A stretch of DNA of 38,076 nucleotides from Streptomyces sp. UNOB3_S3 (GTDB lineage: Bacteria; Actinomycetota; Actinomycetes; Streptomycetales; Streptomycetaceae), in assembly GCF_020740895.1 (NCBI RefSeq), contig NZ_JAILXP010000018.1, positions 1-38,076 on the forward strand. The letters run 5' to 3'. Under the pieces are notes generated by a model, which was given only the letters and a program-made list of their open reading frames with translations, made no database searches and was not told the DNA's origin. The position numbers and the translations under genes are program-made. Below, in pieces: positions 22,393 through 30,600 of the stretch; positions within the stretch are counted from its first letter, which is position 1, and every line of letters begins with the position of its first letter.

Positions 22393-23156
22393 CCAGCCCC
22401 GTCATCCACGACGCGTCGACTCTCCCGAGCAACGACAACGTCAACCCCTACACCTTCAGCGTCGACCTCAAGGGGCAGTGGTTCCTCCAGAAGGGGAAGA
22501 TGATCGCCTACTACGGGCAGATCAACTTCCATGGCATCGGCCACGGCCCCCTCGACCGGCTGATCGCCGGCAGCTTCCACTCCCCGCTCCACGCGGCGGA
22601 CTGGGTCGTCGCCGAGGGCCACGGCAAGATGCTCCTCGCGGACCGCTCCTTCGACGTCAACTCCTACGACCTCGAGGACGGCAACCTCACCGTCCGCTCC
22701 GGCAATCTGCTGGCCTTCGAGCCCTCGCTCTCGCTCAAGCAGTCGATCATCCCGGGCTTCCTCACCCTCATCGGCACGGGGAAGTTCGTGGCCGCGTCCA
22801 ACGGCCCGGTCGTCTTCGTCGAGCCCCCGATCCGCGTCGACCCGCAGGCCCTGGTGGGCTGGGCCGACTGCCCGTCCCCCTGCCACCACTACGACCACCA
22901 GTACCTCAGAGGCGTCATGGGCGGCGTCCGGAGACTGACGGGGCTGGGCGGCGCGTCCGGCGAGGAGCACCAGTTCGAGTTCGTCGGCGCGGGCACGGTG
23001 CTGCTCCAGTCCACCGAGCGGCTGATGGACGAGATCGCCACCGGCGAGGGTCCGCCCGCCGAGGCGGGCGTCCCGCACGGCACCTCCGGGAATCAGTCAA
23101 TGTCCCCGCGTTTGCCGGGCCAGCTGGGCGACCTCCAGCGCCGCTTCGGGCTGTGA
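22389..23156 (+). CDS. AIM24 family protein (third of three, with C-terminal extension)
   Basis: Most divergent AIM24 member of the operon (255 aa). Strands such as FSVDLKGQWFLQKGKMIAYYGQINF, GHGKMLLADRSFDVNSYDL and GNLTVRSGNLLAFEPSL follow the family pattern. A Cys/His-rich loop, CPSPCHHYDHQY (about 160-171), is unique to this copy and could bind a metal. After the closing strand FEFVGAGTVLLQSTE comes a tail of about 40 residues rich in Gly, Pro and Gln. GTG 22389 overlaps the previous stop as GTGA, which fixes the start and shows coupling. The AbsC-like regulator gene follows 109 bp downstream. Confidence 0.87.
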   Translation: MTSPVIHDASTLPSNDNVNPYTFSVDLKGQWFLQKGKMIAYYGQINFHGIGHGPLDRLIAGSFHSPLHAADWVVAEGHGKMLLADRSFDVNSYDLEDGNLTVRSGNLLAFEPSLSLKQSIIPGFLTLIGTGKFVAASNGPVVFVEPPIRVDPQALVGWADCPSPCHHYDHQYLRGVMGGVRRLTGLGGASGEEHQFEFVGAGTVLLQSTERLMDEIATGEGPPAEAGVPHGTSGNQSMSPRLPGQLGDLQRRFGL

Positions 23157-23229
23157 GCGGTACCCTGCGGAGTGTGACGGGTCGAACACACGACCTCCCG
23201 CACCACCCGTCCACCCACCGCACCTTCAT

Positions 23230-23259
23230 TAGTTAATCTTTCAACTTCTTAGGTAGACT
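23230..23259 (+). promoter_or_regulatory. Leaderless promoter and imperfect inverted repeat of the AbsC-like gene
   Basis: TAGACT (23254-23259) lies exactly 6 bases before the ATG at 23266, with no good ribosome-binding site, as in leaderless genes. Just upstream, AGTTAA (23231-23236) and TTCAACT (23239-23245) form an imperfect A+T-rich inverted repeat in an otherwise G+C-rich stretch. Its position over the promoter suits autorepression by this MarR protein. Confidence 0.45.
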
Positions 23260-23265
23260 CCCTCT

Positions 23266-23739
23266 ATGGACACCGAGAACGGCACCCGCTGGCTCAGCGA
23301 CGAGGAGCAGGCCGCCTGGCGTGCCCACCTGTACGTGAGCCGACTGCTGATGCACCAGCTCGAACGGGACCTCCAGCCGTTCGGCCTCACCAACAACGAC
23401 TACGAGATCCTGGTCAATCTCTCGGAGTCGAAGGACCACCGGATGCGGATGAGCGACCTCGCGACCGCCACCCTCCAGTCGAAGAGCCGCCTCTCCCACC
23501 AGATCACCCGCATGGAGAACGCGGGCCTGGTCCGCCGCGTCAACTGCGAGTCCGACCGCCGCGGCCTCTTCGCGGTCCTCACCGACCACGGCTGGAAGAC
23601 GATGCGCGAGGTCGCCCCGCACCATGTGGCGTCGGTGCGCGAGCACTTCATCGACCTGCTGTCGCCGGAGGAGCTCAAGGCGCTCCACGCGTCCCTGGAA
23701 CCGGTCGCGAAGCACCTGCGCACCACGCGCGGCAAGTAG
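23266..23739 (+). CDS. absC: MarR family regulator, AbsC-like
   Basis: Dimeric winged-helix regulator (157 aa). After an N-terminal helix (LSDEEQAAWRAHLYVSRLLMHQLERDL), QPFGLTNNDYEILVNLSESKDHRMRMSDLATATLQSKSRLSHQITRMENAGLVRR gives the MarR core, and the wing is NCESDRRGLFAVLTDHG. Length, sequence style and position (between the mutase-helper genes and the AIM24 cluster) match S. coelicolor AbsC (SCO5405). AbsC is a global regulator needed for antibiotic production under some conditions and linked to zinc-responsive coelibactin genes. The symbol is inferred from this resemblance. The convergent neighbour is a toxin-antitoxin pair. Confidence 0.87.
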   Translation: MDTENGTRWLSDEEQAAWRAHLYVSRLLMHQLERDLQPFGLTNNDYEILVNLSESKDHRMRMSDLATATLQSKSRLSHQITRMENAGLVRRVNCESDRRGLFAVLTDHGWKTMREVAPHHVASVREHFIDLLSPEELKALHASLEPVAKHLRTTRGK

Positions 23740-23760
23740 CCGCGGAACGCGATGCCGCGT

Positions 23761-23791
23761 CCGCGCCGCACACCCCCGTGGTGCGGCGCGG
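23761..23791. terminator. Hairpin between the AbsC-like gene and the toxin-antitoxin operon
   Basis: CCGCGCCGCAC (23761-23771) pairs perfectly with GTGCGGCGCGG (23781-23791) around a 9-base loop, 21 bp after the stop of the AbsC-like gene. It probably terminates that gene; the convergent antitoxin gene ends at 23898. The rest of the gap up to 23898 shows nothing recognisable. Confidence 0.65.
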
Positions 23792-23897
23792 GCGAGGCGC
23801 CGCGCCGGCGTTCCGACAGCGCGCACCTCCCCGTCACCACCCGGAAGGCGAGGGATTCCCGCTGGCCCGGGCTCGCCCCAGGAGGGTTGAGGCAGCG

Positions 23898-24266
23898 TCA
23901 GGCTGCCGAGGAACGTCCCTCGGACGGCTCTTCGCCCGGGCCGGGGGCGCCGTGCGGAGTGAAGACGAAGGCCGAGATGTCGCCGTCCAAGTCGATGGTC
24001 AACGACGCGTCCAAGGCCTTGGCCAGGCGTGTGAGCAGCGGCAGAGTCGGCACGGAGTCACCGCCCTCGATGTTGGAGATCTGCGACTGGGTCATACCGG
24101 CACGCCGGGCGAGTTCGCTCTGCGAAAGGCCGAGTCCGGTTCGGCGGTCATGGACAGCCTGGCCCAGCGCGAACGCGTGCCCGGCCTCGACGTAGGCCGG
24201 GGACTCCTCCACGGTCTCGCCCAGGAGCTTCCTCGTGCGGCGGGTCCTCCACTGGGAGTGGTTCAC
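23898..24266 (-). CDS. Xre-type antitoxin of a type II toxin-antitoxin pair
   Basis: Helix-turn-helix protein (122 aa) expected to neutralise the upstream toxin and repress the operon. A charged N-terminus (RTRRTRKLLGETVEE) is followed by the Cro/C1 helix-turn-helix at about 35-90: GQAVHDRRTGLGLSQSELARR, AGMTQSQISNIEGG with the recognition helix, and LPLLTRLAKALDASL. The C-terminal tail (DLDGDISAFVFTPHGAPG) is short and flexible. Its ATG overlaps the toxin stop as ATGA, so the order is toxin then antitoxin, the HigBA arrangement. The tail composition is ordinary for this genome. Confidence 0.85.
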   Translation of the reverse strand: MNHSQWRTRRTRKLLGETVEESPAYVEAGHAFALGQAVHDRRTGLGLSQSELARRAGMTQSQISNIEGGDSVPTLPLLTRLAKALDASLTIDLDGDISAFVFTPHGAPGPGEEPSEGRSSAA

Positions 24267-24637
24267 GAGCTCTCTCCCCTGATCCGTTCATAGGTGTGCT
24301 CGGCGGGGCCGTGATCCGCTTGGCACACCTTCTGGGCGAGCCGGGCTCGCTCGACCTCGGCGGCCTCACGTTGCCTGGTCTTCCTGAAAACCGTCAGGAG
24401 CACGATGCGGCGATCGGGGGCGAGCCAGTACGTGATGCGCACGGCGTTGCCGTCCATGGTGAAACGCAGTTCACGCACGCCGTCACCGAGGTGTCGCGCG
24501 TACGGTTCACCGAGCGTGGTCGGCGCGGCCATCAGCATGTCGGCAGCCCGCTCGGCCTTGTCGTACTGAGAATCAGGCAGCAGCTCAAGCCACTGTCTGA
24601 CTTCCGGCTCGATCTCGATCCGCCATGGGTCGCCCAC
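24263..24637 (-). CDS. RelE/HigB-like toxin of a type II toxin-antitoxin pair
   Basis: Compact toxin (124 aa) of the phage-derived Gp49/HigB branch of the RelE superfamily, whose members are mostly ribosome-dependent mRNA interferases. Recognisable are WRIEIEPEVRQWLELLPD, the helix with AERAADMLMAAP, LGEPYARHLGDGVRELRF with the strand bearing the basic residues, and the core strands AVRITYWLAPDRRIVLLTVFRKT ending in a Lys/Arg pair typical of the active surface. A C-terminal tail of about 30 residues follows. Translation from GTG 24637 has no ribosome-binding site, but a TATAGT box ends 7 bases before it, so the pair is probably transcribed as a leaderless mRNA. Confidence 0.85.
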   Translation of the reverse strand: MGDPWRIEIEPEVRQWLELLPDSQYDKAERAADMLMAAPTTLGEPYARHLGDGVRELRFTMDGNAVRITYWLAPDRRIVLLTVFRKTRQREAAEVERARLAQKVCQADHGPAEHTYERIRGESS

Positions 24638-24644
24638 TCACGCG

Positions 24645-24677
24645 ACTATACAGAAATCAATATGGGGCTGCTGCCCC
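24645..24677 (-). promoter_or_regulatory. Toxin-antitoxin promoter box and small meaB hairpin
   Basis: On the minus strand a GGGGC/GCCCC hairpin (24677-24664) after the meaB stop is followed by A+T-rich sequence, then TATAGT (24650-24645). This is the closest match to a consensus -10 in the window and lies 7 bases before the toxin GTG. No matching -35 is seen at 16-19 bp. Confidence 0.45.
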
Positions 24678-24681
24678 GCCG

Positions 24682-25638
24682 TCAGGCCGTCGTCAGCCCC
24701 GCCACCAGTTCGTCCGCCGCCGCGTAAGGGTCCAGCGACCCGCCGACCACCCGCTCCGCGAGCGCGCCCAGGCGGCGGTCGCCGCGGAGGTCGCCGATGC
24801 GCTCGCGCAGTGCGGTGACGGCGATGGTCTCGACCTCGTGGGAGGCGCGGCGGAGGCGGCGGCCGGTGAGGACGCCCCGTTCCGCCATCCACGCGTGGTG
24901 CTTCTCCAGCGCGGCGACGAGTTCGTCCGTGCCCTCGTTCCGCGCGGCGACCGTCTTGACGATCGGGGGCCGCCAGTCGCCGGGGGCGCGGGCCTCGCCC
25001 AGGCCCAGCATGTGGTTGAGCTCGCGGGCCGTGGCGTCGGCGCCGTCGCGGTCGGCCTTGTTGACCACGTAGACGTCGCCGATCTCCAGGATGCCGGCCT
25101 TGGCGGCCTGGATGCCGTCGCCCATCCCGGGGGCGAGCAGCACCACGCACGTGTCCGCCTGGGAGGCGATCTCCACCTCCGACTGGCCGACGCCCACCGT
25201 CTCCACCAGGATCACGTCGCAGCCCGCCGCGTCCAGGACGCGGATGGCCTGCGGGGCGGCCCAGGCGAGGCCGCCCAGGTGGCCCCGGGTGGCCATGGAG
25301 CGGATGTAGACGCCGGGGTCGGACGCGTGCTCGGACATCCGGACGCGGTCGCCGAGCAGCGCGCCGCCGGAGAACGGCGACGAGGGGTCCACCGCCAGGA
25401 CGCCCACCCGTCTGCCCTGCCGGCGGTACGCGCTCACCAGCGCGGACGTCGACGTGGACTTGCCGACGCCCGGGGAGCCCGTCAGGCCCACCACATACGC
25501 GCCGCCGGTCAGCGGGGCGAGCGCCGCCATGACCTCGCGGAGCTGCGGGGACGCCCCCTCCACCAGGGAGATCAGCCGGGCCACGGCGCGCGGCCGCCCT
25601 TCCCGGGCCTGCTCGACCAGCGCGGGGACGTCCACCAT
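24682..25638 (-). CDS. meaB: MeaB/ArgK family GTPase, chaperone of B12-dependent mutases
   Basis: G3E-type GTPase (318 aa) that loads adenosylcobalamin into acyl-CoA mutases and protects them from inactivation. Motifs: Walker A GSPGVGKST (54-62), the DPSSPFSGGALLGDRVRM stretch typical of the family, the switch/Walker B region VETVGVGQSEV (about 145-155), base-recognition NKAD (193-196), and a C-terminal dimerisation helix. The older name ArgK reflects a mistaken transport role. ATG 25638 is preferred over the adjacent GTG 25641 because GGAGGGA is then at proper distance. The thiolase gene ends 35 bp upstream on the same strand, so they form an operon. Clients could be IcmA from this window and methylmalonyl-CoA mutase from elsewhere. 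Confidence 0.93.
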   Translation of the reverse strand: MVDVPALVEQAREGRPRAVARLISLVEGASPQLREVMAALAPLTGGAYVVGLTGSPGVGKSTSTSALVSAYRRQGRRVGVLAVDPSSPFSGGALLGDRVRMSEHASDPGVYIRSMATRGHLGGLAWAAPQAIRVLDAAGCDVILVETVGVGQSEVEIASQADTCVVLLAPGMGDGIQAAKAGILEIGDVYVVNKADRDGADATARELNHMLGLGEARAPGDWRPPIVKTVAARNEGTDELVAALEKHHAWMAERGVLTGRRLRRASHEVETIAVTALRERIGDLRGDRRLGALAERVVGGSLDPYAAADELVAGLTTA

Positions 25639-25673
25639 CACGGCTCCCTCCTCAGAGGATCAGAGGACCTACC

Positions 25674-26891
25674 TCACTTGTTGTTGCCCGGCACCCGGAG
25701 GATCAGGGCGTCGCCCTGACCGCCGCCGCCGCACAGCGCGGCGGCGCCCACGCCGCCGCCCCGGCGCTTGAGCTCCAGCGCGAGGTGGAGCACGATCCGG
25801 GCGCCGGACATGCCGATGGGGTGGCCGAGCGCGATCGCTCCGCCGTTGACGTTCACCTTTTCAGGGGATACGCCCAGATCCTTCATGGACTGCACGGAGA
25901 CCGCCGCGAAGGCCTCGTTGATCTCGATCAGGTCGAGGTCGTCGACGCCGATGCCCTCCTTGCGCAGGGCGTGCCGAATGGCGTTGGAGGGCTGGGACTG
26001 GAGGGAGTTGTCGGGGCCGGCGACATTGCCGTGGGCGCCGATCTCGGCGATCCAGTGGAGGCCCAGCTCCTCGGCCTTGGCCTTGCTCATCACGACCACG
26101 GCGGCGGCGCCGTCGGAGATCTGCGAGGCCGTACCGGCCGTGATCGTGCCGTCCTTGGCGAACGCGGGGCGCAGCTTGCCCAGGGACTCGGCGGTGGTCT
26201 CGGCGCGGATGCCCTCGTCCTTGTTGAAGAGGACCGGGTCGCCCTTGCGCTGGGGGATCTCCACGGGGGTGATCTCGGCGTCGAAGAGGCCGTTCTTCTG
26301 GGCGGCGGCGGCGCGCTGGTGGGAGAGGGCGGCGATCTCGTCCTGCTCGGGGCGGCGGATGCCCAGGCGGGTGTTGTGCTTCTCGGTGGACTCGCCCATG
26401 GCGATGTTCTCGAAGGCGTCCGTCAGCCCGTCGTGGGCCATGGCGTCGAGCATCTCGATCGCGCCGTACTTGTAGCCCTCGCGGGACTTGGGGAGCAGGT
26501 GCGGGGCGTTGGTCATGGACTCCTGGCCGCCGGCCACGACGACGTCGAACTCGCCCGCGCGGATGAGCTGGTCGGCCAGGGCGATGGCGTCGAGCCCGGA
26601 GAGGCAGACCTTGTTGATGGTGAGCGCCGGGACGGACATGGGGATGCCGGCCTTGACGGCGGCCTGGCGGGCGGGGATCTGGCCCGCGCCGGCCTGGAGC
26701 ACCTGACCCATGATCACGTACTGGACCTGGTCACCCCCTATCCCGGCCCGGTCGAGGGCGGCCTTGATGGCGACCGCGCCCAGCTCGGCGCCGGAGAAGC
26801 TCCGCAGCGAGCCCAGCAGGCGGCCCATCGGTGTGCGGGCGCCCGCCACGATGACGGAGGTCGTACCGGTATTTCCGTTCGCACCAGACAT
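25674..26891 (-). CDS. Acetyl-CoA C-acetyltransferase (thiolase)
   Basis: Biosynthetic-type thiolase (405 aa) that condenses two acetyl-CoA to acetoacetyl-CoA, or the reverse. The acyl-accepting Cys96 is in [15 protein letters not shown], His357 in [16 protein letters not shown], and the second catalytic Cys387 in [19 protein letters not shown] is also intact. The length and [18 protein letters not shown] opening are standard. ATG 26891 has GAAGGGG upstream. Downstream lies meaB and, divergently, methylmalonyl-CoA epimerase, so the locus serves acetyl-/propionyl-CoA metabolism. Candidate roles are PHB-like or ethylmalonyl-CoA pathway entry, or degradation of branched acyl chains. Confidence 0.94.
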   Translation of the reverse strand: MSGANGNTGTTSVIVAGARTPMGRLLGSLRSFSGAELGAVAIKAALDRAGIGGDQVQYVIMGQVLQAGAGQIPARQAAVKAGIPMSVPALTINKVCLSGLDAIALADQLIRAGEFDVVVAGGQESMTNAPHLLPKSREGYKYGAIEMLDAMAHDGLTDAFENIAMGESTEKHNTRLGIRRPEQDEIAALSHQRAAAAQKNGLFDAEITPVEIPQRKGDPVLFNKDEGIRAETTAESLGKLRPAFAKDGTITAGTASQISDGAAAVVVMSKAKAEELGLHWIAEIGAHGNVAGPDNSLQSQPSNAIRHALRKEGIGVDDLDLIEINEAFAAVSVQSMKDLGVSPEKVNVNGGAIALGHPIGMSGARIVLHLALELKRRGGGVGAAALCGGGGQGDALILRVPGNNK

Positions 26892-26943
26892 GGGCGCTGC
26901 CCCTTCGAGCGGAGAGGGATGTTAACGACGGTTCCCGTCAATG

Positions 26944-26955
26944 TACTGAGCGGTA
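26944..26955. promoter_or_regulatory. Imperfect inverted repeat in the thiolase/epimerase divergent promoter region
   Basis: TACTG-AG-CGGTA, with one mismatch between arms, between the divergent thioesterified-acyl metabolism genes. A TTGACG lies beside it on the minus strand (26935-26940 region), possibly the thiolase -35. The site could let one acyl-CoA-responsive regulator control both directions; this is speculative. Confidence 0.3.
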
Positions 26956-27031
26956 CGGCACCGGGTCACCCGGCGGAAGGTGTGATCGCGCGCACGTTGC
27001 GTAACCAGGCGTGCGGCGGTGCACTGGACGC

Positions 27032-27472
27032 ATGCTGACGCGAATCGACCACATCGGGATCGCCTGCTCCGACCTCGACAAGACTGTCGAGTTCTACCGT
27101 GCCACGTACGGCTTCGAGGTGTTCCACACCGAGGTCAACGAGGAGCAGGGCGTCCGCGAGGCGATGCTCAAAATCAATGACACATCGGACGGCGGCGCCT
27201 CCTACCTCCAGCTCCTGGAGCCCACCCGGGAGGACTCCCCCGTCGGCAAGTGGCTCGCGAAGAACGGCGAGGGCGTCCACCACATCGCGTTCGGCACCGC
27301 CGACGTGGACGCCGACGCGGCCGCCGTCAAGGACAAGGGCGTACGGGTCCTCTACGACGAGCCGCGCGGCGGATCCATGGGTTCCCGCATCACGTTCCTC
27401 CACCCCAAGGACTGCCACGGGGTGCTGACCGAACTGGTCACCTCGGCACCTTCCGTACACAAGGAGCACTGA
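27032..27472 (+). CDS. mce: Methylmalonyl-CoA epimerase
   Basis: Interconverts (2R)- and (2S)-methylmalonyl-CoA (146 aa), a vicinal-oxygen-chelate fold enzyme. Metal ligands read as His7 (RIDHIGIA), Gln60 (SYLQLLEP), His84 in GVHHIAF and Glu134 in VLTELV, matching the Propionibacterium enzyme pattern. The two beta-alpha-beta-beta-beta modules are visible, with SPVGKWLAKNGEGVHH between. Start ATG 27032 is used because the family begins MLTRIDHIG; the seven residues before it are not conserved. It is divergent from thiolase-meaB, and its product feeds methylmalonyl-CoA mutase and polyketide extender supply. Its stop overlaps the candidate scy promoter. Confidence 0.95.
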   Translation: MLTRIDHIGIACSDLDKTVEFYRATYGFEVFHTEVNEEQGVREAMLKINDTSDGGASYLQLLEPTREDSPVGKWLAKNGEGVHHIAFGTADVDADAAAVKDKGVRVLYDEPRGGSMGSRITFLHPKDCHGVLTELVTSAPSVHKEH

Positions 27473-27498
27473 CCCTCCCCTGCCCCGGCCGGTAGAGT
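27469..27498 (+). promoter_or_regulatory. Candidate scy promoter
   Basis: CTGACC (27469-27474, overlapping the mce stop), 18 bp, TAGAGT (27493-27498). Transcription would start near 27505 and give a leader of about 140 bases. A 9-bp inverted repeat (CCCCGGCCG 27483-27491 with 27506-27514) brackets the -10 box and could end mce transcripts or be an operator. The sequence 27515-27645 is otherwise featureless. Confidence 0.45.
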
Positions 27499-27645
27499 GC
27501 AGGTTCGGCCGGGGTACCACGGGTTCGCCCATGGGTCCCGGGCCGGGCTGTACCGATGATCTGACACCATTTCTTCGGAAGGGCGGGCTCCGGGTTCACC
27601 ACCGACGCAGTACGGGGCCGGCCGCCGACGCGATACAGGGGACGG

Positions 27646-30600
27646 ATGGACCGCGCTGTGCGGGGCTACGAGCGCCAGGAGAGTCAGCTGGAGGAAGCCG
27701 ACCACCTCTCGCAGTTCGAGGCCGAGATGAAGCGGCTGAAGACGGAGCGGGAGAAGGCGGTCCAGCACGCCGACGACCTCGGCTACCAGGTCGAGGTTCT
27801 GCGCGCCAAGCTCCACGAGGCGCGCCGCAATCTCGCCCACCGTCCCGCCTATGACTCGGCGGACATCGGCTATCAGGCCGAACAGTTGCTCCGCAACGCC
27901 CAGATCCAGGCCGAACAGCTGCGCAGCGACGCCGAGCGCGAGGTGCGCGAGGCCCGGGCGCAGACGCAGCGGCTGCTCCAGGAGCAGGCCGAGCGCCAGG
28001 CCCGGATGGAGGCGGAGCTCCACGCCGAGGCGGTGGCCCGCCGCCAGCGCCTGGACGAGGAGCTGAACGAACGCCGGCGCACCGTCGAGTCGCACGTCAA
28101 CGAGAACGTGGCCTGGGCCGAGCAGCTGCGGGCCCGTACCGAGGCGCAGGCCCGCCGGCTGCTGGACGAGTCGCGGGCCGAGGCGGAGGCGTCGCTGGGC
28201 GCCGCGCGCGCCGAGGCCCAGCGGCTGACCGAGCAGGCCAGCGGCCGGCTCGGGGCGGCGGCCGAGGAGGCCCGTGCGGAGGCGGAGGCGATCCTGCGCC
28301 GGGCGCGCGCGGACGCCGAGCGGCTGCTGACGGCCGCCTCCACGCAGGCGCAGGAGGCCACCGACCACGCGGAGCAGCTGCGGACGGCCACGACGGCCGA
28401 GGCCGACCAGGCCCGTAGCTCCGCGTCCGAGCTGACGCGTACCGCCGAGGCGCGGATCCAGGAGGCCGACACGGCCCTGCGCGAGGCGCGGGCCGAGGCG
28501 GAGAAGCTCGTCACGGAGGCGAAGGAGGCCGCCGCCCAGCGGCTGACCGCCGCCGAGTCGGACAACGAGCAGCGCACGCGCACGGCGCGGGCGGAGATCG
28601 CCCGGCTGGTGAGCGAGGCGACGAAGGAGTCGGAGGCGCTGCGGGCCGAGGCCGAGCAGCTGCGCGCCGACGCCGTCGCCGAGGCGGAGCGGATGCGCAC
28701 GGAGGCGGCCGCCGAGGCGCGCAGCGCCGTCGCCGAGGACTCCGCCGCCGCGCTGGCCAAGGCCGCCCGGTCGGCCGAGGAGATGCTGGCCAAGGCCACG
28801 GACGACGCCCAGGCCGCGCGGAAGGCGGCGGCCGCCGAGGCCGAGCGCATCCGCAAGGAGGCGGAGACCGAGGCCGAGCGGCTGCGGGCGCAGGCCGCCG
28901 ACACGGCCGAGCAGCTCAAGGGCGAGGCGAAGGACGACACCGCCGAGTACCGCGCGAAGACGGTCGAGCTCCAGGAGGAGGCGCGCCGGCTGCGGGCCGA
29001 GGCCGAGCAGCTGCGCGCCGACGCCGTCGCCGAGGGCGAGCGGCTCCGTGGCGAGGCGCGCCGCGAGGCGCTCCAGCAGATCGAGGAGGCCGCGAAGACG
29101 GCCGAGGAGCTGCTGGGCAAGGCCAAGGCGGACACCGAGGAGACCCGGAGCGGCGCGGCCGCCGAGAGCGAGAAGACGCGGGCGGAGGCGGCCGAGCGCG
29201 CCGCGACCCTGCGCAAGCAGGCCGAGGAGGCCCTGGAGCGGGCCCGCACCGAGGCCGAGGAGATGGCCGAGGAGGCCGAGGACCACTCCGAGCGGGTCCG
29301 TTCCGAGGCCGCCGAGGCGGCGAAGGCGACGCGCGAGGAGGCCGAGCGTGCGGCCCAGGCGCGGGCCGACGAGGCCGCCGCCGAGCTGGAGCGGCTGCGG
29401 AGCGAGGCCGGGCAGCGCGTGGAGGCGGCCGAGACCGCCCTGCGCGAGGCGCGCGCCGAGGCGGAGAAGCTGCGCCGGGAGGCCGCCGAGGAGACCGAGC
29501 GGCAGCGCGCGGAGGCCGCGGAGCGGGTGCGTACGGTCACCGCGCAGGCCGAGGCCGACGCCGAGCGGCTGCGCGGCGAGGCGACGGCGGAGGCGGCGGA
29601 GACCCGCGCCGAGGGCGAGGCCGCGGGCGCGCGGCTGCGCGAGGAGGCGGAGGCCGAGGCCGAGCGGCTGCGCACGGAGGCGCAGGAGACCGCCGACCGG
29701 GTGCGCGCCGAGGCGAACGCCGCGGCCGAGCGGACGGCGGCGGAGGCCGCCGAGGCGCTGGCCGCCGCGCAGGAGGAGGCCGCCCGGCGGCGCCGGGAGG
29801 CCGAGGAGCTGCTCGGTGACGCCCGTACGGAGGCGCGGACCGAGCGCGAGGCGGCGCACGAGCAGAGCGAGGAGCTGCTGGCCTCGGCGCGCAAGCGGGT
29901 CGCCGAGGCGCAGGAGGAGGGCCGGCGTCTGGTCGAGGAGGCGGAGGCGCGGGCGGCCGATCTCGTGGCCGCCGCCGAGCAGACCGCCCAGCAGGTGCGG
30001 GAGTCCGTGGCCGGGCTGCACGAGCAGGCCGAGGAGGAGATCGCCGGGCTGCGTTCGGCGGCCGAGCACAACGCCGAACGGACCGTCACGGACGCCCAGA
30101 TCGAGGCGGACCGGGTCCGCGCCGACGCCTACGCCGAGCGCGAGCGCGCGGACGAGGACGCGGCCCGGACGCGGAGCGAGGCCAAGGCCGCGGCGGACGA
30201 GGTGCGGGCCGAGGCCGAGCGGCTGTCGGCCGAGGCGTCGCGGGCGCTGGACGAGGCCCGGGAGGCCGCGAACAAGCGGCGCGCCGAGGCCGCCGGGCAG
30301 GCGGACGAGCTGATCGCCGAGGCCACGGCCGAGGCGGAGAAGATGGCCACGGAGGCCACGCGCGCCCTGGACGAGGCGCGCGAGGCGGCGAACGCCCGGC
30401 GTACCGAGGCGGCCCTCCAGGCCGACGAGCTGATCGCCGAGGCGACCGCCGAGGCCGAGAAGATCGTCGCCGAGGCCGCGGAGCTGACCGAGACCGCGAA
30501 GGCCGACGCCGCCCGCTTCGAGGAGCAGGCGCGGCAGGCGGCGGACGCCCACCGCGCGGAGGCCGAGGCCGACGCCGACCGGCTCCGCGCCGAGGCGGCC

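Noticed and set aside
27515..27645. Small gene or tRNA between mce and scy
   Set aside because: No start with ribosome-binding site plus coding-like composition was seen, and no cloverleaf could be drawn.
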